64,000 nt of DNA from the NCBI GenBank assembly GCA_032164245.1, contig JAVMKO010000006.1, positions 40,755,819-40,819,818 on the forward strand. The letters are read 5' to 3'. Below are positions 12,501 to 21,710 of the stretch, in pieces; position 1 is the stretch's first letter; each line of letters starts with the position of its first letter. The stretch comes from Sternotherus odoratus (lineage: Eukaryota; Chordata; Testudines; Kinosternidae). The notes beneath the pieces were generated by a model. The model had not been told where the DNA came from and did not search any database. It saw only the letters and a list, made by a program, of their open reading frames with translations. Both the position numbers and the translations under genes were made by a program.

Positions 12501-14301
12501 AGAATTTTTTGTTGCAGAAATCCCTTCTTTGATTGGTATGCCAGGCTGGCAGCTCCACCCACTCTCCACATTATTTAAGATTTGCATGACTGATAGTGCA
12601 AATAGACTTGCGTACTGCTTGAATATTCACTGAATGTATAAAGCCTGGTGCAGGAATTTTGTACCTGCCAGCTGGTCTTTAGGCATATAACCACAAGATT
12701 TTAAATTTCTAATTTCTATAGGAAATAAATTCTTCAGCCTCAATGACCACTGAACCCAAGAATTCACTTATGTGCCCTCAGATACTACGGGACTCAGACT
12801 AACTCTTCATTAGCCAGTACCGATATAGTTCATAAAGACAACTGTATAAGAACCATGGAGATAACCTAGCAATTAGCTGAAAAATTATCATTTCAGATGA
12901 TCACATTGTAGTTTATAGAAGTTTATTGTCTCTATACTAGGGAAAGAAAATGAAAACTACCAACTACACGAACAACCTTAAAAATTCTCATAATTAACAC
13001 TGTTTATCTATGGTTGAACATTTTGTTTCTGTTATCATTCAATTACTGTCAGCCACAGAAACCAGAATCTCTAATATTTCATTAAGTTTTTATCTGTATG
13101 AAACATGATAACATAATTCAATTTTTAGATGGCAAGAAAAAAAACCCAGATAAATCAAAAGAGTTGCACACTAGTAAAACAGGTTAGCTTTGAAAATATC
13201 CCCTACTTGGTCCATCAGATGATACTATTTAGGATATATAATACTGAAAGTGCAATCTGATAAATCACACTAGAAGCAATTTTAAACTATACTACTGCTG
13301 AAAAGTCAATTTAACTTTCCAGCTTTAGAAGACTTTGTTATTGCTATTGTTAATTATTTCTCATTTAATGGGAAATTGGCAACAAGGTCCCCAACTGTCA
13401 TTTTAAATCTGCAATAATATCATGTGAAGCTTTTCGTCCTTATTCCCAAGTCCTGGATTATCAGAGCTAAATGGCAGCTCCAGCATTACAAAAGCTCAGG
13501 GGCAGGTACTGTTACACAAATTGCCAATTCAATTAACAGTGTGTAAATGCTCCACTGGCAGGCTGAGGGAAGGACAGCCATTTTGGCAAGTGTCATTCCT
13601 AATTTATCAAACTGTCAAACCTTCCACTCAGGTGCCTGCGGTCACTGTCTGCCTCTTAATACTAAATTGTAAAGCTGCAGGAACCATTCTTGTAGCCTGA
13701 CAAGGCACAATACTCAAAACTGATTTTAAAATCAAATGTACAGTTGTTTTAATTATTCTGAGTATAAATTGATGTTTTAATTACAAAAACAGAGAGGGAA
13801 TATTCAATAAGAATCCAACATTACATGTATATACAGTAGGAGGAATAAAGCTTGCTCCCTAACCTATTTTCAGAAGTAACTATTCAATTTTATTTAATCC
13901 TATACTGCATCTGATTACATTCAAATAGACAGCTCCTTAGTGATAGTAAACCTCCATCACCCACCTTTTATAGTCTTAACGTTAGCTCTACTGTCTTTTC
14001 AGTCTTACAAAATCAACATGTGTCTTAGTGCCTTACGGAGGAAAAAATGTACAGGATGACCTGCATCCGCAAATTCAAATTTCATTTCCGCTGACCCCCC
14101 CCTTTCCCCAATCGCAGTGAGTAGTTTACTCCCCACCCTTACCTTTATGGAAATTCTAGTAGGTTATGAGTTACTTTGTGGAAAAGGAACATAGAAGAAC
14201 TTCACATTTGGACCTAACAGGGGTAAGGGCTTTCAGTCATCCTTGCAGTAATATGAATGACTTACAGCTGCTACTGCATATAATGACAGGACCAATTATA
14301 G
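12501..14301. other. Non-coding stretch with possible conserved regulatory DNA
   Basis: No gene or transposon recognised. The part at 13480-13720 has balanced composition, several ATTA motifs and no repeat character, so it could be a conserved non-coding element. This is an impression, not a measurement. A C-run lies near 14095-14103. Confidence 0.25.
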
Positions 14302-14539
14302 CAGAGGTTCTCAATGTTTTTTTCTAAAGCCAATCAGAATAGTTGCTCGGGGCCCCCTGCCATAGGTAGCCCCACAAATCTAAGATGCTCAGGCATCTGC
14401 TTCAGTCCCAAGTGACAAGTCTCAGGGCCCCAGGCTTAAGCTTTCTGCCCTGGGCCCCCACGAATCTAACACTGGCAGACTACCTGAAACCTGCTTGTGG
14501 CCCCACAGAGGGCCCCGGACCACTGGTTGAGAGCCACTG
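14302..14539. mobile_element. hAT-like MITE (Charlie-type ends)
   Basis: The left end is CAGAGGTTCTCAA. The right end is TTGAGAGCCACTG, matching at 11 of 13 bases in inverted orientation. These are typical ends of the hAT-Charlie group. The interior is GGCCCC-rich. No 8-bp target duplication can be seen, so the copy is old or its flanks are altered. It ends 11 bases before the left terminus of the large element at 14551. Confidence 0.65.
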
Positions 14540-14617
14540 CTCTATTTTTAGGTTGACCATATTTCCTTGAAACAAAAATGGGACATTGGGATGGCTAAAA
14601 CGGGACGGGGTTCGGGG

Positions 14618-14769
14618 GGTCTCACCAGATGAAGTCGGTGCAGTGGCTGCAGAACGTGGGCTGAGGGGCGCTGGGGGGTGGTGGTCTGGGGGCTCTAAGG
14701 GGTCTCTGGGGGGACTCTAGGGAGGTCTCACCAGATGAAGTCGGTGCAGTGGCTGCAGAACGTGGGCTG
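14618..14769. repeat. 46-bp exon-end duplication, period 106 bp
   Basis: The 46 bases at 14618-14663 recur at 14724-14769. The unit covers the last about 38 bases of the PRKCG-like exon plus the first bases of its intron, including the splice donor (GTGAGACC on the minus strand). Upstream of the extra copy, in minus-strand sense, the sequence reads CAGCGCCCCTCAG, which looks like a 3' splice site. The duplicate therefore resembles a miniature exon. Confidence 0.85.
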
Positions 14770-14898
14770 CTTGCACAAGCGTGCGGTGACTTTGTGGCTC
14801 TTGACCACGTGGATCACCATCTGGCGCAGCGCCCCCTTGCGGCAGAACAGTGGCTTGGCCAGGCACTCCAGCTCGGTGGGCGAGGTGACCAGCGCCAT
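14732..14898 (-). pseudogene. PRKCG: Captured first coding exon of protein kinase C gamma (C1A start)
   Basis: The minus-strand frame from ATG at 14896-14898 reads 56 residues, ending [15 protein letters not shown], followed immediately by GTGAGACC, a canonical 5' splice site. The segment [12 protein letters not shown] is the PKC pseudosubstrate region, and PLFCRKG is the gamma form (alpha and beta have RFARKG). The C1 pattern H-X12-C-X2-C is present (H35, C48, C51). The residues before the pseudosubstrate differ from the normal gamma start, and F-to-V and FF-to-LC changes occur in the zinc finger, so it is a decayed copy. In a real gene the remainder of C1A, C1B, C2 and the kinase domain would follow in later exons; none is present here. 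The GC content and donor point to a genomic, not processed, origin. It lies inside the transposon 14551-17210. Confidence 0.8.
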
Positions 14899-14929
14899 GG
14901 CCGCACCTGGGCCCCCCAGCGCCGGGCAG

Positions 14930-15253
14930 GGGGGGGGGAAGGCAGAGGGAGGGCGGGGGGGATGGATGGAGGAATAAGCAGAACAGAGATGGGAGGATGG
15001 GGGATGAAGAGGATGGAGGGAGAGAGAGAAGGGGGGATGTGAGATGAAGAGGATGGAGGGGACGGAGGAAGAGAAGGCAGGAAGGTGAGAAGGGAGAGGA
15101 TGGATGGATGAGAGAAAAGATGGGGGTACGGAGCAGGGGGGATGGAGGAGGCAAGGGACAGCGAGAAGGAGGGATGGAGAGAAGGGAGATGGAAGAGGAG
15201 GCAGTGGACGGAGGGAGAGAGAGAAGGGAGGAAGGGAGAGATGGAGAAGGGAG
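14930..15253. repeat. GA/GGAT-rich purine array
   Basis: Irregular repeats of GGATGGAGGGAGAGAGAAGG. The unit GAGGAGGCAG(T/C)GGACGGAGGG occurs near 15196-15215 and again near 16099-16118, on the two sides of the LTR-like insertion, so the array was longer before that insertion. On the minus strand it yields Pro/Ser/Leu-rich frames of up to 195 codons that are not genes. It sits upstream of the PRKCG-like exon in that gene's sense. Confidence 0.85.
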
Positions 15254-15993
15254 TGTGGCAGGGTGGGCTTGACCCAGCCTGCCGCCCCTTTAAGAGGGAG
15301 AAAAGCCCTCTGCAAACCCCCGGTGCAGCAAGCCTAATTAGCCACCTGGCTTGCAGCCTAATCAACCTGGATGGGTTGCACCTGGCAGCCTCCTCTGGGG
15401 GATATAAGGCTGCCAGGAAGGAAGCCCAGGGTGGTGGTGGCAGGAGCTATTCAGAGCTGAGTGTGTGGTGGTGGTTTAAGCTACTCAGAGCTGTGTTTGT
15501 ATGTTAGCTGGACTACATAGAGTCCCTAGAGCTGTGTTAACTGTTAGCTGGACTATCTAGAGTCCCTAGAGCTGTGTTAACTGTTAGCTGGACTATCTAG
15601 AGTCCCTAGAGCTGTGTAACTGTTAGCTGGACTACATAGAGTCCCTAGAGCTGTGTTAACTGTTAGCTGGACTACATAGAGTCCCTAGAGCTGTGTTAAC
15701 TGTTAGCTGGACTATCTAGAGTCCCTAGAGCTGTGTTAACTGTTAGCTGGACTATCTAGAGTCCCTAGAGCTGTGTAAACTGTTAGCTGGACTACAGTGT
15801 AACTGTTAGCTGGACTACATAGAGTCCGTAGAGCTGGGTATTAATGAGCTGTTTAAGAGCTGGATGTTAATGAACTGTTTTAATCTGTATATATTGGTGG
15901 TGGGGTCCTGCACTGTAAATTAAAGGGCACTGTTTGAAGCAAAAAAGGGTTTCCTGTGTGTTCCTGAGAGGGGGGAGACGGTGATCTGTCACA
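15254..15993 (+). mobile_element. Solo-LTR-like insertion, 740 bp
   Basis: The segment starts TGTGGCAGG and ends CTGTCACA, giving TG...CA ends with a short inverted repeat. GGAG lies on both sides (15250-15253, 15994-15997), a possible 4-bp target duplication, although the GA-rich site makes this weak. A TATA-like GATATAAGG lies at 15401, and ATTAAA at 15919 could be the poly(A) signal, both in plus orientation. Between them is a 40-bp minisatellite. No internal retroviral sequence is present, consistent with recombination to a solo LTR. Confidence 0.6.
15504..15842 (+). repeat. 40-bp minisatellite, about nine units
   Basis: Units begin TTAGCTGGACTA at 15504, 15544, 15584, 15623, 15663, 15703, 15743, 15783 and 15805. 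Most are 40 bp, one is 39 bp, and the eighth is cut to about 22 bp. Two variants occur, TACATAGAGTCC and TATCTAGAGTCC, in blocks, which shows expansion by duplication of more than one unit at a time. The array sits between the TATA-like box and the poly(A) signal of the LTR-like insertion. Confidence 0.93.
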
Positions 15994-16129
15994 GGAGATA
16001 GAGAGAAGGAAGAGAGGGATGGAGGGATAGAGAGAAGGGAAGAAGGAAGGGATGGAGGGATGGAGAAGGGGATAGAGAGAAGGGATGGAGGGAGCGAGAG
16101 GAGGCAGCGGACGGAGGGAGAGAGCAGGG

Positions 16130-16510
16130 GATGGAGAGAAGGGAGGGATGGAGAGAAGGAGGGAAGAAGGAGGAATAGAGAGAAGAGGAGGCAGCGGGCG
16201 GCAGGCTGAAGCTGACGGCGGGGCGGAGCGGAGCTGTCCGGAGCCGCAGCCGGGGGACGAGCGCACCGACGGGGGGGGCTGCCGGCCAGAAGTTTTATGA
16301 GACATAATCACATAAATGATAACTAATTTATGTGATTATGTCTCATAAAACTTTCGTCCGGCAGCCCCCCCGCCGGCGCACTCAGCCCCCGGCTGCGGCT
16401 CCGGACAGCTCCGCTGTCGGCTTCAGCCCGCCGCCCGCTGCCTCCTCTTCTCTCTATTCCTCCTTCTTCCCTCCTTCTCTCCATCCCTCCCTTCCTCCCT
16501 TCTCTCCATC
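16130..16510. repeat. 381-bp near-perfect palindrome, 8-base centre
   Basis: The left arm (16130-16317) and right arm (16326-16510) are reverse complements with only small differences, around the loop GATAACTA. From the outside in, each arm has a GA-rich part, a GC-rich CpG-dense part (GGAGCCGCAGCCGGGGG), and an AT-rich inner part (TTTTATGAGACATAATCACA). A hairpin or cruciform of more than 180 base pairs would be possible. Small differences include an 8-bp length change in the GA part and a few base changes in the GC part. Confidence 0.92.
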
Positions 16511-17010
16511 AGATGTCAAAATCTCCGATGAGCAAACTGCATCTCACCAGCCCAGCACCAGTGTCCCACCACTGGACAGGTGATGGCAAAGATGCCCGAT
16601 AAGTTATCAAAACAAATCTTAACTTTATGATTTGTGAAAAGGACTTAGAGCACATTAATGGTTTTGAATCAACTACAAGGCTCTGTAGGAGTTGAGAAAA
16701 CAGAGAAGAATAAATGCCATCTTGATTATATGCAATCTTTCTATCTGGATTTTAAACAGACACTCTTAATTCTGAGCTGATTTGCACACTCCATTCAAAT
16801 AGGACTGAAATGTACTGATCTTTCTTTAATATATGGATCAAAGGAACTCTGAAACACTCTAGTTCATCTTAAATCTATCTAATTAATTAATATCTGTTTC
16901 TAACAAGTTGATAAGTTATCGGGCATCTTTGCCATCACCCGTCCAGCGGTGGGACACTGGTGCTGGGCTGGCGAGATGCAGTTTGCTCATCGGAGATTTT
17001 GACATCTGAT
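16508..17010. repeat. Foldback with 103-bp inverted arms and 297-bp spacer
   Basis: The arm 16508-16610 (starts ATCAGATGTCAAAATCTCCG) is repeated in inverse orientation at 16908-17010 with about three mismatches. The spacer 16611-16907 is AT-rich and unlike the arms. There is no obvious target duplication outside the arms. The left arm begins where the 381-bp palindrome ends, so the two foldbacks are joined directly. Confidence 0.92.
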
Positions 17011-17367
17011 ACTTGTCCTTAGGTAGCAAGATTCTTCACCTGAGCTCTTGCGAGTCCTGCAAAGAAAGAACCTCCCCCTAGAAAGCAGCTTGCAAAGAGA
17101 AACCTGCCCCAAAAACGGGACAAAATTGATATTTTGTTAAAAAGACGGGACGGTCCAGAAATATGAAAAAAACGGGACTGTCCCGTTCAAAATGGTACAT
17201 ATGGTCAGCCTATCTATGCTAGATACATTCAGGATGTAGTATAGTGATACTTGTAGTCTAGAAATGCCATTTAAGGATTTTTAACAGTGTAGTCATCTCA
17301 AATGTTGGGGGTTCACATAATACAGCTGTAAATGTTTACTTCTAGGTTGAATATTAGCAGGGTATAT

Positions 17368-18712
17368 TCATAGAATCATAGAATATCAGGGTTGGAAGGG
17401 ATCTCAGGAGGTCATCTAGTCCAACCCCCTGCTCAAAGCAGGACCAATCCCCAACTAAATCATCCCAGCCAGGGCTTAGTCAAGCCTGACCTTAAAAACC
17501 TCTAAGGAAGGAGATTCCACCACCTCCCTAGGTAACCCACTCCAGTGCTTCACCACCGTCCTGGTGAAAAAGTTTTTCCTAATATCCAACCTCCCCCTCC
17601 CCCTCTGCAACTTGATATCACTACTCCTTGATATCATTACTCATTGATATCATTACTAACATGGCTACCTCTCTGATTCATTACTCCTTGTTCTGTCATC
17701 TGCTACCACTGAGAACAATCTAGCTTCAATCTCTTTGGAACCCCCTTTCAGGCAGTTGAAAGAAGCTATCAAATCCCCCCTCATTCTTCTCTTCTGCAGA
17801 CTCTCCTTGTAACTCATGTGCTCCAGCTCCCTAATCATTTTTGTTGCTCTCTGCTGGACTCTTTCCAATTTTTCCACATCCTTCTTGTAGTGTGGGGCCC
17901 AAACTGGGCACAGTACTCCAGATGAGACATCACCAATGCTGAATAGAGGCGAATGATCACATCTCCCAATCTGCTGGAAATGTCCCAACTTATACAACCC
18001 GAAATGCTGTTAGCCTTCTTGGCAACAAGGGCACACTGTTGACTCATATCCAGCTTCTCATCCACTGTAACCCCTAGGTCCTTTTCTGCAGAACTGCTGT
18101 CTAGCCATTTGGTCTCTAGTCTGTAGCAGGTCATGGGATTCTTCCATCCTAAGTGCAGAACTCTGCACTTGTCCTTGTTGAACCTCATCAGATTTATTTT
18201 AGACCAATCCTCCAATTTGTCTAGGTACCTCTGTATCCTATCCCTACCCTCCAGCATATCTATCACGCCTCTCAGTTTAGTGTCATCTGCAAACTCCAGA
18301 TCATTAATGAAGATATTGAACAAAACTGGCCTCAGGACCGACCTTTGGGGCACTTCACTTGACACTGGCTAACAACTAGACATGGAGCCATTGATCACTA
18401 CCCATTGAGCCCGATGATCTAGCCAGCTTTCTATCGACCTTATAGTCCATTCATCCAGCCCATACTTCTTTAACTTACTGGCAAGAATACTGTTGGAGAC
18501 CATAACAAAAGCTTTGCTAAAGTCAAGGAATAACACTTCCACTGTTTTACCCTCATCCACAGAGCCAGTTATCTCGTCATAGAAGGCAATTAGGTTAGTC
18601 AGGCATGACTTGCCCTTGGTGAATCCATGCTGACTGTTCCTGATCACCTTCCTCTCCTTTAAGTGTTTCAGATTGATTCCTTGAGGACCTGCTCCATGAT
18701 TATTCTCAGCCT
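17368..18712 (-). mobile_element. CR1 LINE, 5'-truncated, with broken reverse transcriptase frame
   Basis: The 3' tail appears as TCATAGAATCATAGAAT at 17368 on the plus strand. Minus-strand frames at 18369-18647, 17835-18365 and 17665-17997 together give the palm and C-terminal part of the CR1 reverse transcriptase. LDFSKAF carries the first catalytic Asp region, and FADDTK carries the catalytic Asp pair. These are followed by [27 protein letters not shown] and [11 protein letters not shown]. About a dozen residues are missing just before FADDTK, and there are frameshifts. A small foreign piece sits at 17655-17678. Non-functional. Confidence 0.92.
17655..17678 (+). mobile_element. Tiny Penelope-like end inserted in a CR1
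   Basis: ACTAACATGGCTACCTCTCT interrupts the CR1 sequence. It matches, in reverse complement, the outer end of the element at 5691-5720 (GAGAGGTAGCCGTGTTAGTC) with one difference. Local repeats of ATTACTC and TTGATATCA surround it and disturb the CR1 sequence. The normal CR1 sequence resumes at ATTACTCCTTGTTCTG. Confidence 0.55.
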
Positions 18713-18867
18713 AGGAGTGTTTTGGTTAAATACAGTTTAAATTAATTTAACAATTTGGACACAATAAAAATGGAATTTAAAAATAAAACAAAAACACACA
18801 AGTTTTGTGATTTCAGCTATCTTGTGTGGCTTCTGTAACTCAAAAATGTGTAATATTCAAGAGAACA

Positions 18868-19225
18868 GGAATGTAGGGAGTGCCATATTGGATCAGACTA
18901 ATGGTTCATTTTGTCCAGTATCCTTGTGACCAACACTGGCCAGCTATTCCAGAGGAAAGTGCAAGAAATCCTAGAGTAGGCATGTCTGAGGTAACTGACC
19001 CAATTAGAGTTTCCTACGTTACTCCCAATAGATAGAGGTTGTCCCAAAGCATATACCTAAGTTTATATCGCTTCCAAAATCCTCAAGTTTTGTTCTTGTT
19101 TTTAACTATTGACTATTACACCATTATAACTCTGAATATTCATATTATCCATATAAATCTCTAATCCCTATTTGAAGTCTCTTGATGATATGTTATCATG
19201 AGTTTCTCGGCCAACTGCACTGCGT
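18868..19225 (-). mobile_element. CR1/L3-clade LINE 3' end
   Basis: AGTGCCATATTGGATCAGAC at 18880 followed by GTCCAGTATCCTTGTGACC and AACACTGGCC matches the 3' end of a LINE whose plus-strand copy lies at 50390-51150 (GACCCAGTATGGCCGTTCTT at its end). The copy is diverged and fades into unique sequence near 19225. No open reverse transcriptase frame. Confidence 0.75.
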
Positions 19226-19756
19226 GAAAAATATGATATATCCAAATACTCATACAGTTTAATTCTATAGGCAATTTGTTAGAATGTGGACTAATTCCTT
19301 TGGGAATTTAGAAAAAATACTTACAATGACTGAGACAATTAGGCAAAAATAATTTTATTTATTGGGGGTTTTATTCGTACATTTAGACATGACACCCAAG
19401 GAAGTGCACTATAAGAGAGGACCGGGCAGAAAACAAAGTTTTTCTGGAAAAATAAGAAAGCATTCAGCATTTCAGTAAAACACTCTTTTTTTAACTGAAG
19501 TCAAATTGGGAAGATTTTAAAGATTGGCACCAAGTCAAGCCAAATCTGTTAATAAATAGCCTGATCTAAAGGCCACTGAAGTTAATGAGAGTCATTTTAA
19601 AGAATTTGTCTGTCCTATCATGTTTGTATAAGGCAGTTTATGTCATTAACATGTTCCAATGTACATATATTATGATAGAAAAACACACCCCAAAGAGCCA
19701 GTATGATGCTTTCTGCAACCAAAAGCCCTTTTACGATAGTACACAACAGTACACCC

Positions 19757-19866
19757 TCAAGGCCAGATTTCTGAAGATATTTAGGCACCTTAAGTAAATG
19801 TGATTTTCAAAAGTGCCTTGGTGTCCAACTACCAGTTTGAAATACCTTCAAAAATCTGGCCCTTGT
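19757..19866. repeat. Short palindromic MITE
   Basis: CAAGGCCAGATTTCTGAAG at 19758 mirrors TTCAAAAATCTGGCCCTTG at its right end (19848-19866). The interior contains CTTAAGTAAATGTGATTTTC and AAGTGCCTTGG, related to the repeat at 9051-9178. Confidence 0.55.
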
Positions 19867-20980
19867 TCCATAAAGTGTTGGCTTTGTTAAAAATATCACC
19901 ATTATGGTCTCACTGCTTATTTATTTACTACTTTCCTTTTTGTATATGCCTTATTCTTACAATGTAACACTGAGCTTAGTTAAACAGCATGCATACTCAG
20001 TTTGAACTCAGAAATATGAAGGAAATGAAAGGCAGGAAAAATTCAAATACCCTAAATCGGCAAAATAAAACTGCTGTACCTTAGGCTATACTCTGGAAAC
20101 ATTACCACCTCTGTAGACCTTGAATAAGAGTTCAGAAAATTACATATGATGGTTGCAGAGAAAAAAATGCAGTACTACACAAAAAAGTGACCTACATAAA
20201 CACTTAAGTAAATAAAATATTATGAGATCAGAGCTTAGAGATAGTGAAATCTAGTCTGAAGCCGAGAGTCACCACTCTGCTTTGTAAGAACAAGTGAAAA
20301 AGGTCTGAACCCAGAAGAGTTTCATATAATGAGAAACAAGTTTAAATACTTTTATAAGCTCTTGTATATCCTTTCAGACCTCAATAAAGTCATAACCAGT
20401 AGGGCCAAAAAGATAACCCGTGAAGCCTAAGTAACTCCAAGTAGTTAATTAAAGCTAAACCCAGGTGAAATGAATAGATAATAAATAGTTTGGTACCTAT
20501 GTAATCCTTCTGACTGAATTTCATTTTCAGAACATCAGTTTAGCTGGCACTGAGATTCAATAAACCAGTGTGCTAGTGCATTAACTCGCAGTATGTAAGA
20601 ACTTGAATATCAATTCATATTACAATCAGGGGATTCAAATGATAGATTGTTTCTGGATCGGAATTTCTCCAGTTAAGAATATTTTATAGTTGATGAGAAT
20701 AAGTATTTTGGCTCTGAGAGAGAAAACCTGTAGAGATACTAATTCATATGCATTTAATCTCATCTTCATGCTTTACAAGACTGTCCTTGTAAGGAACAAC
20801 TTACTGTACTGTAAAACATCTCAGTTACTGCAGAATTACTGTATATGAATTCCCATACACCAGGCATAGAAATTGCAAGATCTGAAATTTTGCATACGAC
20901 CACTATGGAATGAAAAGGTAGTAACAACTGCTATCAAAGGACCATACACTTTGCATTACCAACTAGTGCAAGACAGTCCT
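19867..20980. other. Non-coding stretch, nothing recognised
   Basis: AT-rich DNA without recognised repeats, frames or RNA genes. Confidence 0.4.
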
Positions 20981-20982
20981 GA

Positions 20983-21588
20983 CCCAGGTTCTCCAGCCAG
21001 CATCCACATAAGTGTGTGAAGGGAAGGGAAGGGAGAAAAAGGCGCATGGGGCTCACTTTGCATATCCATGAAAGACCAAATACAATGGCAACCTTCATGC
21101 TCAGATTAGCTCAATGACTTCTGCCTGTAACCTCCCAAGAAGTGTTAGCCACTACAAAGGAAATTAGAATGAGGCAGAAATATGGCCACAATTCGGCCTC
21201 AGTTTGAGAACCCTTGTGATATAGGATATGTCTTCATAGCAACTAGACACCCGCAGCTGGCCCATGCCAGCGGATTTGGGTTCACTGGGATCAGGCTGTT
21301 TCAATGTTGTGTAGACTTCCAGGAGCGGGCAGCAGCCCCAGCTCTGGGACCCTCCCATCTCGCCTTCGGACTCCAGCCCAAACCCAGAAGTCTATACAGC
21401 AAGGAAACAGCCCCACATAGATATGCAAAGTGAGCTCTATACGCCTTTTTCTCCCTTCCCTTCCCTTCACACTCTTATGTGGATGCTGGCTAGAGAACCT
21501 GGGATAGTCTGAGTCCCAGGAGTCTAAACTGGCTGGCACAGGCCAGCCGTGGTGTGAGTGTCTAGTTGCTGTGTAGACAAACCCAGAC
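20983..21588. repeat. Interlocked inverted repeats: nested palindromic MITE mosaic
   Basis: Three inverted pairs overlap. Pair A is 20983-21070 with 21416-21503, 88 bp each, containing GAAGGGAAGGGAAGGGAG. Pair T is about 21224-21271 with 21531-21587, starting around TAGCAACTAGACAC / GTGTCTAGTTGCTG. Pair B is 21295-21321 with 21386-21412 (GGCTGTTTCAATGTTGTGTA and its complement) around a centre near 21353. B and T look like a palindromic Harbinger-type MITE, with GTGTAGAC motifs shared with 24813-25096 and 42964-44131. A-prime interrupts its right half. Confidence 0.75.
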
Positions 21589-21710
21589 AAACTGGAGTTG
21601 AAGGCCCAGACCCATATGCCTGATGATCAAACAAATTACCCCACTATGCTAATTTACAAAACTGAGCATGATATACATAGATCTTTTAAAAATATGCTAT
21701 ACTTGTGTAG

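Larger units (their letters stand above)
14551..17210. mobile_element. 2.66-kb TA-flanked composite DNA transposon carrying a host exon fragment
   Basis: The left end reads GGTTGACCATAT and the right end ATATGGTCAGCC, an inverted match at 11 of 12 bases, with TA on both outer sides (14549-14550, 17211-17212). Both subterminal regions contain repeated AACGGGAC / GGGACGG motifs, and the right one has CGGGACTGTCCCG. Much of the middle is GC-rich or GA-rich, in sharp contrast with the AT-rich flanks. It holds a PRKCG-like exon (minus strand), GA-rich arrays, an LTR-like insertion, a 381-bp palindrome and a 103-bp-arm foldback. No transposase frame is present. The 122-bp element at 49672-49793 has related ends and the same GGGACTGTCCC core. 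TA flanks suggest a Tc1/mariner-like or unnamed superfamily. The boundaries are well supported; the route of assembly is inferred. Confidence 0.75.

Noticed and set aside
14302..14547. 8-bp target duplication for the hAT-like MITE
   Set aside because: AATTATAG and CTCTATTT match at only three of eight positions, so no duplication can be claimed.
14728..15315. Open frame of 195 codons on the minus strand
   Set aside because: Only the last 56 codons (PRKCG-like exon) are meaningful. The rest is Pro/Ser/Leu translation of a purine-rich array, and overlapping frames in other phases are equally long.
15504..15842. CRISPR-like array of 40-bp repeats
   Set aside because: The units are directly adjacent with no unique spacers, and the setting is an LTR-like element in a vertebrate genome. 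It is a minisatellite.
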